Shown in pieces: positions 54,377-63,782 of a stretch of 64,000 nucleotides of DNA (position 1 is the first letter of the stretch; each line of letters starts with the position of its first letter). The DNA is taken from positions 376,881 to 440,880 of the forward strand of contig NZ_KI530712.1 in the NCBI RefSeq assembly GCF_000488215.1, given 5' to 3'. Below the pieces are notes generated by a model. The model was given only the letters and a program-made list of their open reading frames with translations. It did not search any database and was not told the origin of the DNA. A program made the translations under genes and the position numbers. Source of the stretch: Acinetobacter nectaris CIP 110549. GTDB taxonomy: Bacteria; Pseudomonadota; Gammaproteobacteria; Pseudomonadales; Moraxellaceae.

Positions 54377-55519
54377 CTATTTTCTTTTCTTCTGTAAGAA
54401 TCCGAGTGCACTTTCTGCCAAATTAGATAAATAAAGAGCACTTGGAAATACAATATTAGTGTCTATTTTAAATTTTGGATGATGCAATGGATAAGGTCCA
54501 CCAGAACCAATCATAATAAATGCACCAGAAACTTTTTCTTGATAAAAAGAGAAATCTTCTCCAATAGGACTCTTTTCAACCTCTCGATATTGTAAGTTAC
54601 TCTCTTTTGCAACCTGTAAAGCAAAATTTGACCATATTGAATCATTCGTAACAGAAGGTGGGCCTGCTTGCCAATCTAAATCAATTTTTACAGCAAATGT
54701 TTGCTCTATACCTTTTAATATTTGTCGAATTTCATTTTCTATAAGTTGGCGTGTTTGTGTATTAAAGCTACGTACAGTTCCTTCTAAAAATGCAGTATCG
54801 GGAATAATATTCCATGTTGTTCCGCTATGTACTTGAGTTAAAGACACCACAGCATTTTCATCTGAAGAAATACGTCGACTAATAATTGTTTGAAAAACTT
54901 GTATGATATGCGCAACGACGATAAGCGGGTCATTTCCATCTTGTGGTCGTGCAGCATGTGTTCCTTTTGCTTGAATACGAATCGCAAAACGATCTACACC
55001 CGCTGTAAGAGCACCCTCCTTACAACCAATGATACCTGAAACTAATGTCGGATCATTATGAATCCCAAAAACTGCCTCTGCTTGATCCAATACACCTGTA
55101 CGAATCACATCTAAAGCACCTGTCCCAACCTCTTCGGCTGCTTGAAAAATAATACGAACGGTACCCTGTAACGTATGTTCTCTTTCTTTTAATAAAATTG
55201 CAGTGCCTAACATTGCAGTGGCATGAAAGTCATGACCACAAGCATGCATGACACCATCATTTTTAGAGGTATAACTTACATCTACCTGTTCTTGAATTGG
55301 CAAAGCATCTATATCTCCTCGTAAAACAATAAAAGGAATACCCTGACCAATTTCAGCCACTAAACCCGTTTTCAAAGGTAAATCTAAGACCTTAATATGA
55401 TGTTGATCTAAAGCTTTTTTAATTTTTTGAGTTGTTTCAAATTCATTATTTGATAACTCTGGATGCTGATGTAAGTCATAGAAGAACTGATGTAAATCAT
55501 TTTCAAGAGGCTTGGTCAT
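54377..55519 (-). CDS. M20-family amidohydrolase, probable N-acetyl-S-substituted-cysteine deacetylase
   Basis: A zinc-dependent N-acyl amino acid hydrolase of about 380 residues. Metal-site motifs are LRGDIDALPI, HACGHDFHATAMLG, FQAAEEVGTGA, the dimerisation loop RIQAKGTHAARPQDG and the late IGSGGPYPLHHPKF. It lies last in an operon whose other products match YxeK-YxeO, so it corresponds to YxeP, which releases cysteine from N-acetylcysteine. I start at the ATG at 55519; a GTG five codons earlier is possible. The exact substrate is inferred from context. Confidence 0.88.
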   Translation of the reverse strand: MTKPLENDLHQFFYDLHQHPELSNNEFETTQKIKKALDQHHIKVLDLPLKTGLVAEIGQGIPFIVLRGDIDALPIQEQVDVSYTSKNDGVMHACGHDFHATAMLGTAILLKEREHTLQGTVRIIFQAAEEVGTGALDVIRTGVLDQAEAVFGIHNDPTLVSGIIGCKEGALTAGVDRFAIRIQAKGTHAARPQDGNDPLIVVAHIIQVFQTIISRRISSDENAVVSLTQVHSGTTWNIIPDTAFLEGTVRSFNTQTRQLIENEIRQILKGIEQTFAVKIDLDWQAGPPSVTNDSIWSNFALQVAKESNLQYREVEKSPIGEDFSFYQEKVSGAFIMIGSGGPYPLHHPKFKIDTNIVFPSALYLSNLAESALGFLQKKRK

Positions 55520-55537
55520 AACAATCTTTCTCACTAC

Positions 55538-56308
55538 CTAAAGTACACTTGCTAAAAACTTTTTTGTTCTTATTTCCACGGGTGAAGACAATACTTCGGC
55601 CGCTGTTCCTGTTTCAACAATTTGCCCTTGGTCCATAAATACAATACGGTCTGCAACTTCTCTTGCAAATGCAATTTCATGTGTAACGATGACCATTGTT
55701 TTGCCGAGTCCTGCTAAGTTTTTCATCACGCTTAAAACTTCTCCCACAAGCTCAGGGTCTAATGCAGAGGTAGGCTCATCAAATAAAATCACTTTAGGAT
55801 CTAATGCCAAAGCGCGTGCAATGGCAACACGCTGCTGTTGACCACCAGACAACTCGCTTGGCCACGCATGTATCTTTTCCTTTAAACCTACAAGCGCAAG
55901 TAAATCTTCAGCTTTTTTAATTGCATCTGATTTGCTTAATAGCTTATGTGCAACTGGTGCTTCTATAATATTTTGTAGAACACTCAGGTGTGGAAATAAA
56001 TTAAAATTTTGGAATACATAACCAATAGATTTACGTTGCTCTAAGATCTCTTTTTCTTTTAACTCGTATAACTTGTCATCTTTTTGGCGATACCCAATAA
56101 AATCACCATCAATTTGTATATATCCATCATCTAATTTTTCTAAATGATTAATTGTTCTTAATAAAGTCGACTTTCCTGAACCTGATGGGCCAATAATTAC
56201 AGTCACCGAGCCTGCAGGTACTTCTAAAGAAACATCATTCAGTGCGATATGCTGTCCATATTGTTTAACAACATGGTTTACTTGGATCTGTCCTTGAGAT
56301 GCTGTCAT
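55538..56308 (-). CDS. Polar amino acid ABC transporter ATPase (YxeO/TcyN-like)
   Basis: Cytoplasmic ATPase of 256 residues. Walker [11 protein letters not shown]-loop [11 protein letters not shown], signature LSGGQQQR, Walker [13 protein letters not shown] and H-loop IVTHEIAFA are typical of the PAAT (GlnQ/TcyN) family. The start overlaps the permease stop by four bases. It powers import of an amino acid derivative, likely an S-substituted cysteine. Confidence 0.92.
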   Translation of the reverse strand: MTASQGQIQVNHVVKQYGQHIALNDVSLEVPAGSVTVIIGPSGSGKSTLLRTINHLEKLDDGYIQIDGDFIGYRQKDDKLYELKEKEILEQRKSIGYVFQNFNLFPHLSVLQNIIEAPVAHKLLSKSDAIKKAEDLLALVGLKEKIHAWPSELSGGQQQRVAIARALALDPKVILFDEPTSALDPELVGEVLSVMKNLAGLGKTMVIVTHEIAFAREVADRIVFMDQGQIVETGTAAEVLSSPVEIRTKKFLASVL

Positions 56309-57216
56309 GATTTTTCTCTAATTAAAGCTGAGTGAATAGGAGGTGTTCTTTTAAATAAAACAAATGGTTTAAAATTAAACATAGATACTTTTGAAGTTTG
56401 CTGAATCTTTCGCTCTATTGCATATTGTGCAACTGAAAATATACTTGTAATCACGGTATACCAAACGGCGGCAACCATCAGTAAAGGAATAACATCCTGA
56501 TTACGGTTATAAATCATTTGTACTGTATAAAAAAGCTCAGGCATCGCCAATACATAGACTATTGCCGTACCTTTAGACAAGTTTATACACTCATTAATAA
56601 TCGCAGGCAAAATACTACGAATGGCTTGAGGAAAAATAATACGTGTGGTTCTATGCCACCAAGACAAACCCAAAGCCATTGATGCTTCAACTTGACCACG
56701 GTCAACGGCTTGTATTCCACCTCGAATAACTTCCGCCGTATATGCACTTTGTACAATGGTCAATCCAATCAGCGCTGTCATAAACTGGTCAAGTACATTC
56801 ACCGTTTTGTAATGACCGTAAGAAATATGTGTAAAAGGAATACTGAGCGAGATGCTCTCATATAAATACGAAAAGTTATATAAAATAATGAGTACAACCA
56901 GCAAGGGCAAAGAGCGAAATAACCAAATATAGCCCCATGCTAAACTTTTCACGAGCCATGATGATGACAACCGCATCATGGCAACAACCCCACCAAAGAT
57001 AAAGCTGAGAACCATGGCGGAAAAAGTTAACTTTAAAGTGATCAGTAGCCCATCTAAAATGGCAGGATCAAAAAAACAGTGTCGAAAAACTACCCACCCC
57101 CATTTATCATTAAAAAATACAGACTGTAATACAGTAAATAAAATAAATATGGAAAATCCTAGCCCAATCCAACGCCATGGTTTTTTATAAGGAACGATTT
57201 GATATTGTATACTCAT
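56305..57216 (-). CDS. Polar amino acid ABC transporter permease (YxeN-like)
   Basis: Inner-membrane permease of 303 residues in the HisM/GlnP family. After a polar N-terminus and one helix, the BPD core shows [38 protein letters not shown], and the EAA loop [20 protein letters not shown]. The C-terminal tail of about 40 residues is longer than usual. It overlaps the GNAT gene by four bases and the ATPase gene by four. A single permease suggests a homodimer. Confidence 0.9.
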   Translation of the reverse strand: MSIQYQIVPYKKPWRWIGLGFSIFILFTVLQSVFFNDKWGWVVFRHCFFDPAILDGLLITLKLTFSAMVLSFIFGGVVAMMRLSSSWLVKSLAWGYIWLFRSLPLLVVLIILYNFSYLYESISLSIPFTHISYGHYKTVNVLDQFMTALIGLTIVQSAYTAEVIRGGIQAVDRGQVEASMALGLSWWHRTTRIIFPQAIRSILPAIINECINLSKGTAIVYVLAMPELFYTVQMIYNRNQDVIPLLMVAAVWYTVITSIFSVAQYAIERKIQQTSKVSMFNFKPFVLFKRTPPIHSALIREKS

Positions 57217-57758
57217 GATATGGCATCCTCTCTGACTAAGAGTTTTTCAAATGGTAAACTACCGTCATAAGGGTCTTCACCATAATGGTCAAAATTAAAC
57301 TCACGATTTAATTGAAACAAAGGCTGATATGCCAATGCCAGATATAGTTTTACCGCTGCAATTTGTTTAAACCCAGTTGTAAGATATATCTTCTTATATC
57401 CAGCATCTTTTGCTTGTCTCTCAAGCTCTAAAACCATACTTTCTGCAATGCCTTGCTTTCGAAATTTAGGATGTGTCCATATACGTTTTAATTCCGCTGT
57501 TTCATGGTCATAGCGTTTGTATGCCCCCATCGCAATAATTTGCTTCCCATTGCTTAAAGTCACAAATAATCCATAGGGTGGTTGATACAACACCTCAGAC
57601 TCATATCGTTCATGATGCTGCTTGTCTTGGTATGCTGCCAATTTTCCATGGTCTGATAAGACTTGATGATAAATTTCAAAGTACTCTTGAAATAATCCAT
57701 CCAATAATGGCTGCACATGCGCAGCTGCAATCGATGTTTGCGTAAATTGTGCTGTCAT
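57213..57758 (-). CDS. GNAT N-acetyltransferase of the S-cysteine salvage operon (YxeL-like)
   Basis: A cytosolic acetyltransferase of 181 residues. The GNAT core is clear: IAMGAYKRYDHETAELKRIW, THPKFRKQGIAESMVLELERQAKD (acetyl-CoA loop) and GYKKIYLTTGFKQIAAVKLYLALAY. In the Bacillus yxe pathway the equivalent enzyme N-acetylates S-(2-succino)cysteine before oxidation. GGAGA precedes the ATG, which shares a TAATG overlap with the binding-protein stop; the far end overlaps the permease start. The role follows from operon context. Confidence 0.85.
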   Translation of the reverse strand: MTAQFTQTSIAAAHVQPLLDGLFQEYFEIYHQVLSDHGKLAAYQDKQHHERYESEVLYQPPYGLFVTLSNGKQIIAMGAYKRYDHETAELKRIWTHPKFRKQGIAESMVLELERQAKDAGYKKIYLTTGFKQIAAVKLYLALAYQPLFQLNREFNFDHYGEDPYDGSLPFEKLLVREDAIS

Positions 57759-58744
57759 TACTGATCTCCTAAACCCGGTGGATTCACTTCAGAGTCTTCC
57801 ACAGCTTCTTTTTGCACACCCCAGCGTTTTAGTACCTGAGCATACTTACCATCTTGAATGACTCCATGAAGGGCAATTTGTATCGGTTCAGCCAAACCAC
57901 TGCCTTTTTTCACTGTGACTGCAATATCTGCACGGCGTGGCCACCCACCTTTAATTAAGCCAGCTAAATGAATTTTTGCGCCATTGAGTGCTTGCCATGC
58001 GTATACAGCATTTGGCCCTAAAATTGCGTCTGCTCGACCTGACTGCAATGCTAAGCTCGCAGATGCATTATCGTTATAATAAAGAGCCTGTGCTGGCTTC
58101 AAACCTTTTTTCTTATTGTCTTCAATCCATGTCAGCAGTACTTTTTCTTGATTCGTTCCTGCACCCACAATAATTTTAAGCCCTGCAATATCATCTGCAT
58201 TTTCAATTTTCTTGACTGGACTATTATCAGGAACATACACACCCAAAACATCTTGGCGATATGTTGCAAAATCAAACTTCTCTTTTCTGTCTTTTGTTAC
58301 TGTTACATTGGCCAAAACAGCATCATATTTACCACTACTGATCCCTAGTGGCCAATCTTCCCATGAGCTAACAACCACTTTAAGCTTTAAACCAAGACTA
58401 TCTGCAATTAAGCGCGCAATATCGACCTCTGTTCCAATCACTGTTTTATTATCAGGTGCCATCACTGCAATCGGTGGTGAACCTGCATATGTTCCAATCG
58501 TTAAATAACCAGGATTCACAAAGTTATAATTTTTGGGAATTTTTGCAATTGCAGCCTGATTCACCCCTGTATCAATCGGTGTCATATTTTCAAGAAGCAC
58601 CTTTTGCTCAGATGTCAGTGGTTTAGATGATGTTGGTGTATTTGCTGAATTATTGTCTGTATGACCATTACTACAGCCGACTAAAGCTAAACCAACTGTT
58701 ATAATGCTTACAGATAAAATATTTTTATAAAATCTTAATGTCAT
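57758..58744 (-). CDS. Amino acid ABC transporter substrate-binding lipoprotein (YxeM-like)
   Basis: An exported binding protein of 328 residues with lipobox LVGC (Cys at about residue 24) and a Ser/Thr/Asn linker. The SBP3 core shows YLTIGTYAGSPPIAVMAPD, VIGTEVDIARLIADSLGLKL, the YDAVLANVTVTKDRKEKFDF hallmark and SLALQSGRADAILG. It binds a polar amino acid derivative for the adjacent permease. Ten bases separate it from the upstream monooxygenase gene. Confidence 0.9.
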   Translation of the reverse strand: MTLRFYKNILSVSIITVGLALVGCSNGHTDNNSANTPTSSKPLTSEQKVLLENMTPIDTGVNQAAIAKIPKNYNFVNPGYLTIGTYAGSPPIAVMAPDNKTVIGTEVDIARLIADSLGLKLKVVVSSWEDWPLGISSGKYDAVLANVTVTKDRKEKFDFATYRQDVLGVYVPDNSPVKKIENADDIAGLKIIVGAGTNQEKVLLTWIEDNKKKGLKPAQALYYNDNASASLALQSGRADAILGPNAVYAWQALNGAKIHLAGLIKGGWPRRADIAVTVKKGSGLAEPIQIALHGVIQDGKYAQVLKRWGVQKEAVEDSEVNPPGLGDQ

Positions 58745-58754
58745 GTGAGTTCTC

Positions 58755-60095
58755 TTAGGCTATTTTTTCTTGTGGAATGCTTTTTTCAAATTGATTAACA
58801 GGCAAAGGCAACTGTAGATTTTCACGTAAGGTCGTACCGAAATATTCTGTTCGATAAATACCGCGCGCTTGCAATATTGGAACAACATGATCGATAAACT
58901 GTGTCAAAGTATTCGGTGTTGTGCCTTGAATAATAAAACCATCGGCAGCACGACTGTTAAACCAATGTTCAAGCTGATCTGCAACCTGTATCGCCGTACC
59001 CATAAAAGGAGGTTTTGGCGTTGCTGAAGCTAAGGCAGTTTGGCGAAGCGTATAATGATTCACCTGAGCAATATGCTTAATTTCATCAGTCGTACTTCTA
59101 AAGCTATTTTGACCAAGCGATCCTACATCGGGGAATGGTGCATCAAGGTCATACTGCGTAAAATCATGATGCTCAAAAAACCGACCTAAATAATTTAAAG
59201 CATTGTCAATTGACACCAATTCAGCCATTTGTTGATACTGTTGTTCAGCATCAGTTTCATTTTCACCAATAAGTACGCCTATTCCTTGAAAAATTAAAAG
59301 GTCATCTTCTGCTCGTCCATGATTTTTTAACTTCCCTTTAACACTGCTATAAAATGCCTGTGCCTCTTCTAAACGATGCTGATGTGTGAAAATTGCGTCT
59401 GCATGCTTAGCAGCAAGTTCTTGGCCACTTGTTGAAGCGCCTGCTTGAAATACAATAGGTCGCTCTTGCGGTGTGCGCTCTATATTTAATGGGCCATTGA
59501 CTTGAAAGTACTCACCTGCATGCTCAACCGCATGTAATTTATTCTTATCAAAAAATAGACCTGTTTTCTTATTACGTACAAATGCATCCTTTTCCCAAGA
59601 ATCCCATAAACCCTTCACTACATCTAAATATTCATTTGCAATCTCATAACGTTGCTGATGTTCAGGGTGAGGCTTATTATTAAAGTTTTTAGATGTTCCT
59701 TCTAACGGTGTGGTTACAACATTCCATCCTGCTCGCCCACCACTAATATGATCTAAACTCGCAAACTGACGTGCAACATTAAACGGTTCACTATACGACG
59801 TTGAAACTGTACCCACCAAACCAACATTTTGAGTAACACTTGCTAATGCAGACAACAACGTAATTGGCTCAAAGCGATTTAAAAAATGTGGAATCGATTT
59901 TTCATTGATATATAAACCATCGGCAATAAATACAAAGTCAAATTTTGCTTGCTCTGCCTGTTTGGCAATATTCTTCACAAAATCAAGATTGATGCTGGCA
60001 TCTGCAATTGCATCGGGATGTCTCCATGCAGACATATTTCCACCTGCACCTTGTAAAATCGTTCCAAAATGGATTTGTCTTTTATTCGTCGTCAT
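58755..60095 (-). CDS. NtaA/SnaA/DszA-type FMN-dependent monooxygenase (YxeK-like)
   Basis: A flavin-dependent monooxygenase of 446 residues in the bacterial luciferase superfamily. Family blocks include [37 protein letters not shown]-like [40 protein letters not shown] and [20 protein letters not shown]. The Bacillus homologue YxeK cleaves N-acetyl-S-(2-succino)cysteine to N-acetylcysteine using reduced FMN. The surrounding GNAT, ABC and M20 genes support that pathway, although related operons act on other alkylated cysteines. A separate reductase must supply FMNH2. Confidence 0.9.
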   Translation of the reverse strand: MTTNKRQIHFGTILQGAGGNMSAWRHPDAIADASINLDFVKNIAKQAEQAKFDFVFIADGLYINEKSIPHFLNRFEPITLLSALASVTQNVGLVGTVSTSYSEPFNVARQFASLDHISGGRAGWNVVTTPLEGTSKNFNNKPHPEHQQRYEIANEYLDVVKGLWDSWEKDAFVRNKKTGLFFDKNKLHAVEHAGEYFQVNGPLNIERTPQERPIVFQAGASTSGQELAAKHADAIFTHQHRLEEAQAFYSSVKGKLKNHGRAEDDLLIFQGIGVLIGENETDAEQQYQQMAELVSIDNALNYLGRFFEHHDFTQYDLDAPFPDVGSLGQNSFRSTTDEIKHIAQVNHYTLRQTALASATPKPPFMGTAIQVADQLEHWFNSRAADGFIIQGTTPNTLTQFIDHVVPILQARGIYRTEYFGTTLRENLQLPLPVNQFEKSIPQEKIA

Positions 60096-60115
60096 TTCAT
60101 TTCCTTTTTATTTTG

Positions 60116-61126
60116 CTATGCAACAGCACGCTTTTTTTCTATTAAATGTTCAGTCAGTAAATCTAAGATATGCTGTCGTTGTTGGTGATCAGCCAAAGGA
60201 ATATCTAAGATGAATTCATCAACAAGGAAGTCTTCATAATATTCATCAAGTGCTGCGACAACTTGTTGTGCTGTACCTTTTAAAACAGTCAGGGGTTCTT
60301 TCACCAAAGAAATGATTGTTTTGCCTGCTTGCTGTGCAAATGCATGTCCCATTGCTTCATTTAAGACTTTAAAGCGTTTCCCATCATCCAATTCAAGCGT
60401 CCAAACTTCTAGGTCTTTCGCCAACTTAGAAGCCGTTTTTTCACTGTCTGCAATAATTATTTGTACTGCAATGATTGCCACACCTTGAGGAGACAACTGT
60501 TTAAATCGTTGTAAAGACTTTTTAAGCTGCTCTCGATTCCCATTTAAATGTGCAGCAAATACAAAGTTCCAATTAAAACGAGCAGCAAGAGTTGCACTTT
60601 CCTCACTTCCACCAAGTAAAAAATACTCAGGAGAGTTTTTGGCTTGTGGATGAACTGTTGCAACTCCCTCTGTATTTTTTTTACATTCAAGGTAATCATT
60701 TAAAAGCTGTAACTGATCTTCAAATGTCCCTTTCTCATTGGTATTTATTGCATGTTGTAATGCTTTGGTAGAAATTGGCATACCGCCAGGTGCTTTACCA
60801 ATACCAAGATCGATACGGTTTTCACCCAATGCAGCCAAAATATTAAAATTTTCAGCAATCTTATATGGGCTATAGTGCTGTAACATCACACCACCAGAAC
60901 CAATACGAATTGTTTTGGTCTGCGCAATCAGCCATGCAATAAGTAGTTCTGGTGAGGGACTTGCATGTTGCTCAGATGCATGATGTTCGGCAAGCCAATA
61001 GCGAGAAAAACCTAAGTTTTCAAGTTTCTTTACCATTGCTAAGGTATTTTGAAATGCTTGTTCAGCAGATTCATTTTTAGCAACTGGGCATTTATCTAGA
61101 AAACTTATATTATATTTAAATGACAT
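60116..61126 (-). CDS. LLM-class flavin-dependent oxidoreductase (MsnO8/YtmO-like)
   Basis: A luciferase-like monooxygenase of 336 residues, from a different branch than its downstream neighbour: NISFLDKCPVAKNESAEQAF at the start, RYWLAEHHASEQHASPSPEL, IRIGSGGVMLQHYSPYKIAE and RIDLGIGKAPGGM are typical of the MsnO8 family. Bacillus YtmO belongs to this group and sits in a related cysteine-salvage operon with YtnJ. It is the first gene of the operon; having both LLM types together suggests two oxidation steps or two substrates. The divergent porin gene starts 198 bases away. Confidence 0.88.
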   Translation of the reverse strand: MSFKYNISFLDKCPVAKNESAEQAFQNTLAMVKKLENLGFSRYWLAEHHASEQHASPSPELLIAWLIAQTKTIRIGSGGVMLQHYSPYKIAENFNILAALGENRIDLGIGKAPGGMPISTKALQHAINTNEKGTFEDQLQLLNDYLECKKNTEGVATVHPQAKNSPEYFLLGGSEESATLAARFNWNFVFAAHLNGNREQLKKSLQRFKQLSPQGVAIIAVQIIIADSEKTASKLAKDLEVWTLELDDGKRFKVLNEAMGHAFAQQAGKTIISLVKEPLTVLKGTAQQVVAALDEYYEDFLVDEFILDIPLADHQQRQHILDLLTEHLIEKKRAVA

Positions 61127-61324
61127 GATTTTTTTAAAAATAGCTGTTTTAAATAATTTAAATAGATTTTTTGAAAAATGATAAATAATAAAATAACGGT
61201 TATTTATATTAAAATATAAAATAGGTTTTTTAGTCTTATAATTGATATCTTAATATTTTCTTCTTATTTAACAAATCAAGTAACTCAAATTAGATTTTAA
61301 AAAACATTTGGAAATTCATTTATA

Positions 61325-62473
61325 ATGCAAACTCAAAGAAATCGCCGATTTCATCTTATTTATATTTCATTATTTTTAATCGGGTCTCATAGCTATGCAG
61401 ATAAAGTGGTTTACAATGAGAGTAATTTATTTACCAATAATGATCACTTAACAATTTCATCCTCTGGCTCATTTAGACTGCAAAGTTTAATTTTTGACGA
61501 GTATAACAACACCAATGATGCTCTCAAATATAGACGTGATGGCTATAACTCCTTTAGTAAAATTAGCCTTGGATCTGATTATAAATTTTCTAATGATTTA
61601 CACTTTCTTATTGGTAGTGAGACCTATATTAACTATCCAAAAATTTTAAGATGGCATGGTCGTTACAATAAATCAGATTCTACACTGACTGCAAACCAAC
61701 TCTATGTAGGCATTAAAAATGACCAATTTGGTACATTAAAATTCGGTAAAATCAATGATTTATTCTATGATGTTGTGGGAGTTAAAACAGACCTTGCAGA
61801 TTATACACCGATTGCACAACCATTAGATTTTTCCAATCAATCTGCATTTGATGGTACAGGTGCAGCCAACAGAACTCTTCGCTATGAAAAGTCCTATAAA
61901 AAGCTCGATTTTTATAGTGCCTATTTATTTAAAGACACCAATACAAGTGATGCTCAATCTACCTTTAAACGTAACTATGGCTTACAGTTTGCAACTGAGT
62001 ATCACTTTACACCAAACTTTTCATGGGCAAATGCTTACCAATATAATAGTGGAAAGTTGAATAACAATACATCTAACGAGCAAAAAAAATATAATGGTCA
62101 TCTCATTGGTTCATCTTTATTTTATATCGACAACCATTGGTTAATTAGTCTAGGAGTAAACTATACTAAAAACCTATTGCCTACCCATAGTAATATTACT
62201 CAAACAGCATATAACAGTGAAACATTTGGCTTAGAAAGTTATGCAGGTTATAAATTCGATATTCACCAATATGCGATAGAAAATATTAGACCATATATTT
62301 TAGAAACACACTTCAAGTATATTAATGGCCGAAATTTCAAACAAAATAATGTCGGCATTGGTACTGCAATTAAATTTAAATATGGTCTAGGATTAGATGT
62401 CGAACATTATTTTACATCTGATACTGTAAACACCCCAGACCTAACATTACTTCGACTCAGATTTGATTATTAA
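61325..62473 (+). CDS. Outer-membrane porin (Gram-negative general porin type)
   Basis: An outer-membrane beta-barrel protein of 382 residues with a signal peptide (cleavage after SYA, about residue 25). It shows alternating strands, the loop-3-like segment with DLADYTPIAQPLDFSNQSAF and GTLKFGKINDLFYDVVG, and ends in LRLRFDY, the C-terminal aromatic signal read by BAM. Divergence from the S-cysteine salvage operon and cotranscription with a GST gene suggest it admits the substrate of that pathway (inference). Porin_4-type proteins are common, so specificity cannot be read. Confidence 0.85.
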   Translation: MQTQRNRRFHLIYISLFLIGSHSYADKVVYNESNLFTNNDHLTISSSGSFRLQSLIFDEYNNTNDALKYRRDGYNSFSKISLGSDYKFSNDLHFLIGSETYINYPKILRWHGRYNKSDSTLTANQLYVGIKNDQFGTLKFGKINDLFYDVVGVKTDLADYTPIAQPLDFSNQSAFDGTGAANRTLRYEKSYKKLDFYSAYLFKDTNTSDAQSTFKRNYGLQFATEYHFTPNFSWANAYQYNSGKLNNNTSNEQKKYNGHLIGSSLFYIDNHWLISLGVNYTKNLLPTHSNITQTAYNSETFGLESYAGYKFDIHQYAIENIRPYILETHFKYINGRNFKQNNVGIGTAIKFKYGLGLDVEHYFTSDTVNTPDLTLLRLRFDY

Positions 62474-62481
62474 GGAACATC

Positions 62482-63099
62482 ATGACAATTAAAATTTATG
62501 GAAGAGCAAATTCACTCAATGTACAAAAAGTCTTATGGCTTGCACATGAACTTAACCTGCCTTTTGAACATATTCCTGCAGGGAAAGCGTTTGGTATTAT
62601 TCATACCGAAGCGTTTTTAAAGTTAAATCCCAATGGTCTTATTCCATTGTTAGAAGATGAATATACATCGATATGGGAATCACAAATTATTTTGCGCTAT
62701 CTTGCAGAGGTTTATGGCAAGGAACAAATTTGGATTGCTAACCCACAACGACGCTTTCAAGCAGAACAATGGCTAGATTGGTATATCACCACCTTACTTC
62801 CTAAATTTACTATTATTTTTTATGAATTGGTGCGTACACCACCTGAGCAGCAACGTATCGAAATTTTACCACCAATTATTCAAGAAATTGAAAAGCATTT
62901 GGCTGTTTTAGAAGCTCTACTGATAAAACAGCCTTATATTTCTGGTGAAAAATTTGGTATTGCAGATATTCCATTAGGGCTTGCACTACACCATTGGTTT
63001 AACTTTAATATAGAGCGTGAAACCCATCCACACCTTGAAGCGTGGATTCAAAACATTCGCCAACGCCCCAGTTTTGAAAAGGTGGCTTATACGCTGTAA
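62482..63099 (+). CDS. Glutathione S-transferase
   Basis: Cytosolic GST of 205 residues. The N-terminal thioredoxin domain shows YGRANSLNVQKVLWLAHELN with Ser11/Asn13 at the likely glutathione-activating site, FLKLNPNGLIPLLED with the cis-Pro, and ESQIILRYLAEVYG binding the glutathione carboxylate. The helical domain ends with SGEKFGIADIPLGLALHHW. AAGGA precedes the ATG and the porin stop is eight bases upstream, so the two form an operon. It could act on sulfur adducts imported for the salvage pathway. Confidence 0.9.
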   Translation: MTIKIYGRANSLNVQKVLWLAHELNLPFEHIPAGKAFGIIHTEAFLKLNPNGLIPLLEDEYTSIWESQIILRYLAEVYGKEQIWIANPQRRFQAEQWLDWYITTLLPKFTIIFYELVRTPPEQQRIEILPPIIQEIEKHLAVLEALLIKQPYISGEKFGIADIPLGLALHHWFNFNIERETHPHLEAWIQNIRQRPSFEKVAYTL

Positions 63100-63103
63100 A
63101 GTA

Positions 63104-63132
63104 AAAAGCCTAGTTTGTATAACTAGGCTTTT
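63104..63132. terminator. Bidirectional terminator between GST gene and metI
   Basis: AAAAGCCTAGTT (63104-63115), loop TGTAT, AACTAGGCTTTT (63121-63132). The right arm overlaps the end of metI. Confidence 0.9.
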
Positions 63133-63782
63133 CTTTTATCCAATTGTAGAGAAATCTGATCACCAATATATTGTACTGCAACCACCAAGATCACAAGCAA
63201 GATGATCACGGCGAACATAATCTGAACATCAAAACGTTGGTACCCATAGCGATACGCAACATCCCCTAAACCACCTGCACCAATTGCACCTGCAACAGCT
63301 GATGAATTAATCATCGTCACTAAAGTGACGGTAAACCCTGAAACAATACCAGATAGTGCTTCAGGCAACAGTACATGCCATATGATTTGCTTACGATTAC
63401 ACCCCATGGCTTGTGCAGCTTCAATCAACCCAAAATCGACCTCACGCAAGCTTACTTCGGCAATACGCGCAAAAAATGGCGTTGCTGCAAGCGCCAATGG
63501 TACAACTGCAGCCCAAAGCCCATAGCTAGTCCCTACAATCCATCGTGTAAGTGGTATTAAAGCTACCATTAAAATAAGAAAGGGGACGGCACGTGTAATA
63601 TTCACCACCGCACCAACACACTTATTTATTTGATATGAAGGATAAATTCCATACTTATCTGTACATACTAAAATTAATGCCAAGGGTAAACCCAGACAAA
63701 ATGCAAAAGCGGCTGACACACCAACCATCACCAATGTATCTAATGTTCCTGTAAATAAAAGATCAAACAATGGATCTGACAT
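63123..63782 (-). CDS. metI: Methionine-type ABC transporter permease
   Basis: Inner-membrane permease of 219 residues with five to six hydrophobic segments. NITRAVPFLILMVALIPLTR, IAEVSLREVDFGLIEAAQAMG (EAA loop) and the SAVAGAIGAGGLGDVAYRYGYQRF block are close to E. coli MetI. It overlaps the end of metN by 20 bases. A metQ binding-protein gene would normally follow, but the strand ends here at a terminator shared with the convergent GST gene. Confidence 0.92.
   Translation of the reverse strand: MSDPLFDLLFTGTLDTLVMVGVSAAFAFCLGLPLALILVCTDKYGIYPSYQINKCVGAVVNITRAVPFLILMVALIPLTRWIVGTSYGLWAAVVPLALAATPFFARIAEVSLREVDFGLIEAAQAMGCNRKQIIWHVLLPEALSGIVSGFTVTLVTMINSSAVAGAIGAGGLGDVAYRYGYQRFDVQIMFAVIILLVILVVAVQYIGDQISLQLDKRKA

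Noticed and set aside
58754..58765. Fifth copy of the CTTAGGCTATTT repeat
   Set aside because: It is one base shorter than the others and spans the last codons and stop of the monooxygenase gene, so a coding coincidence is likely.
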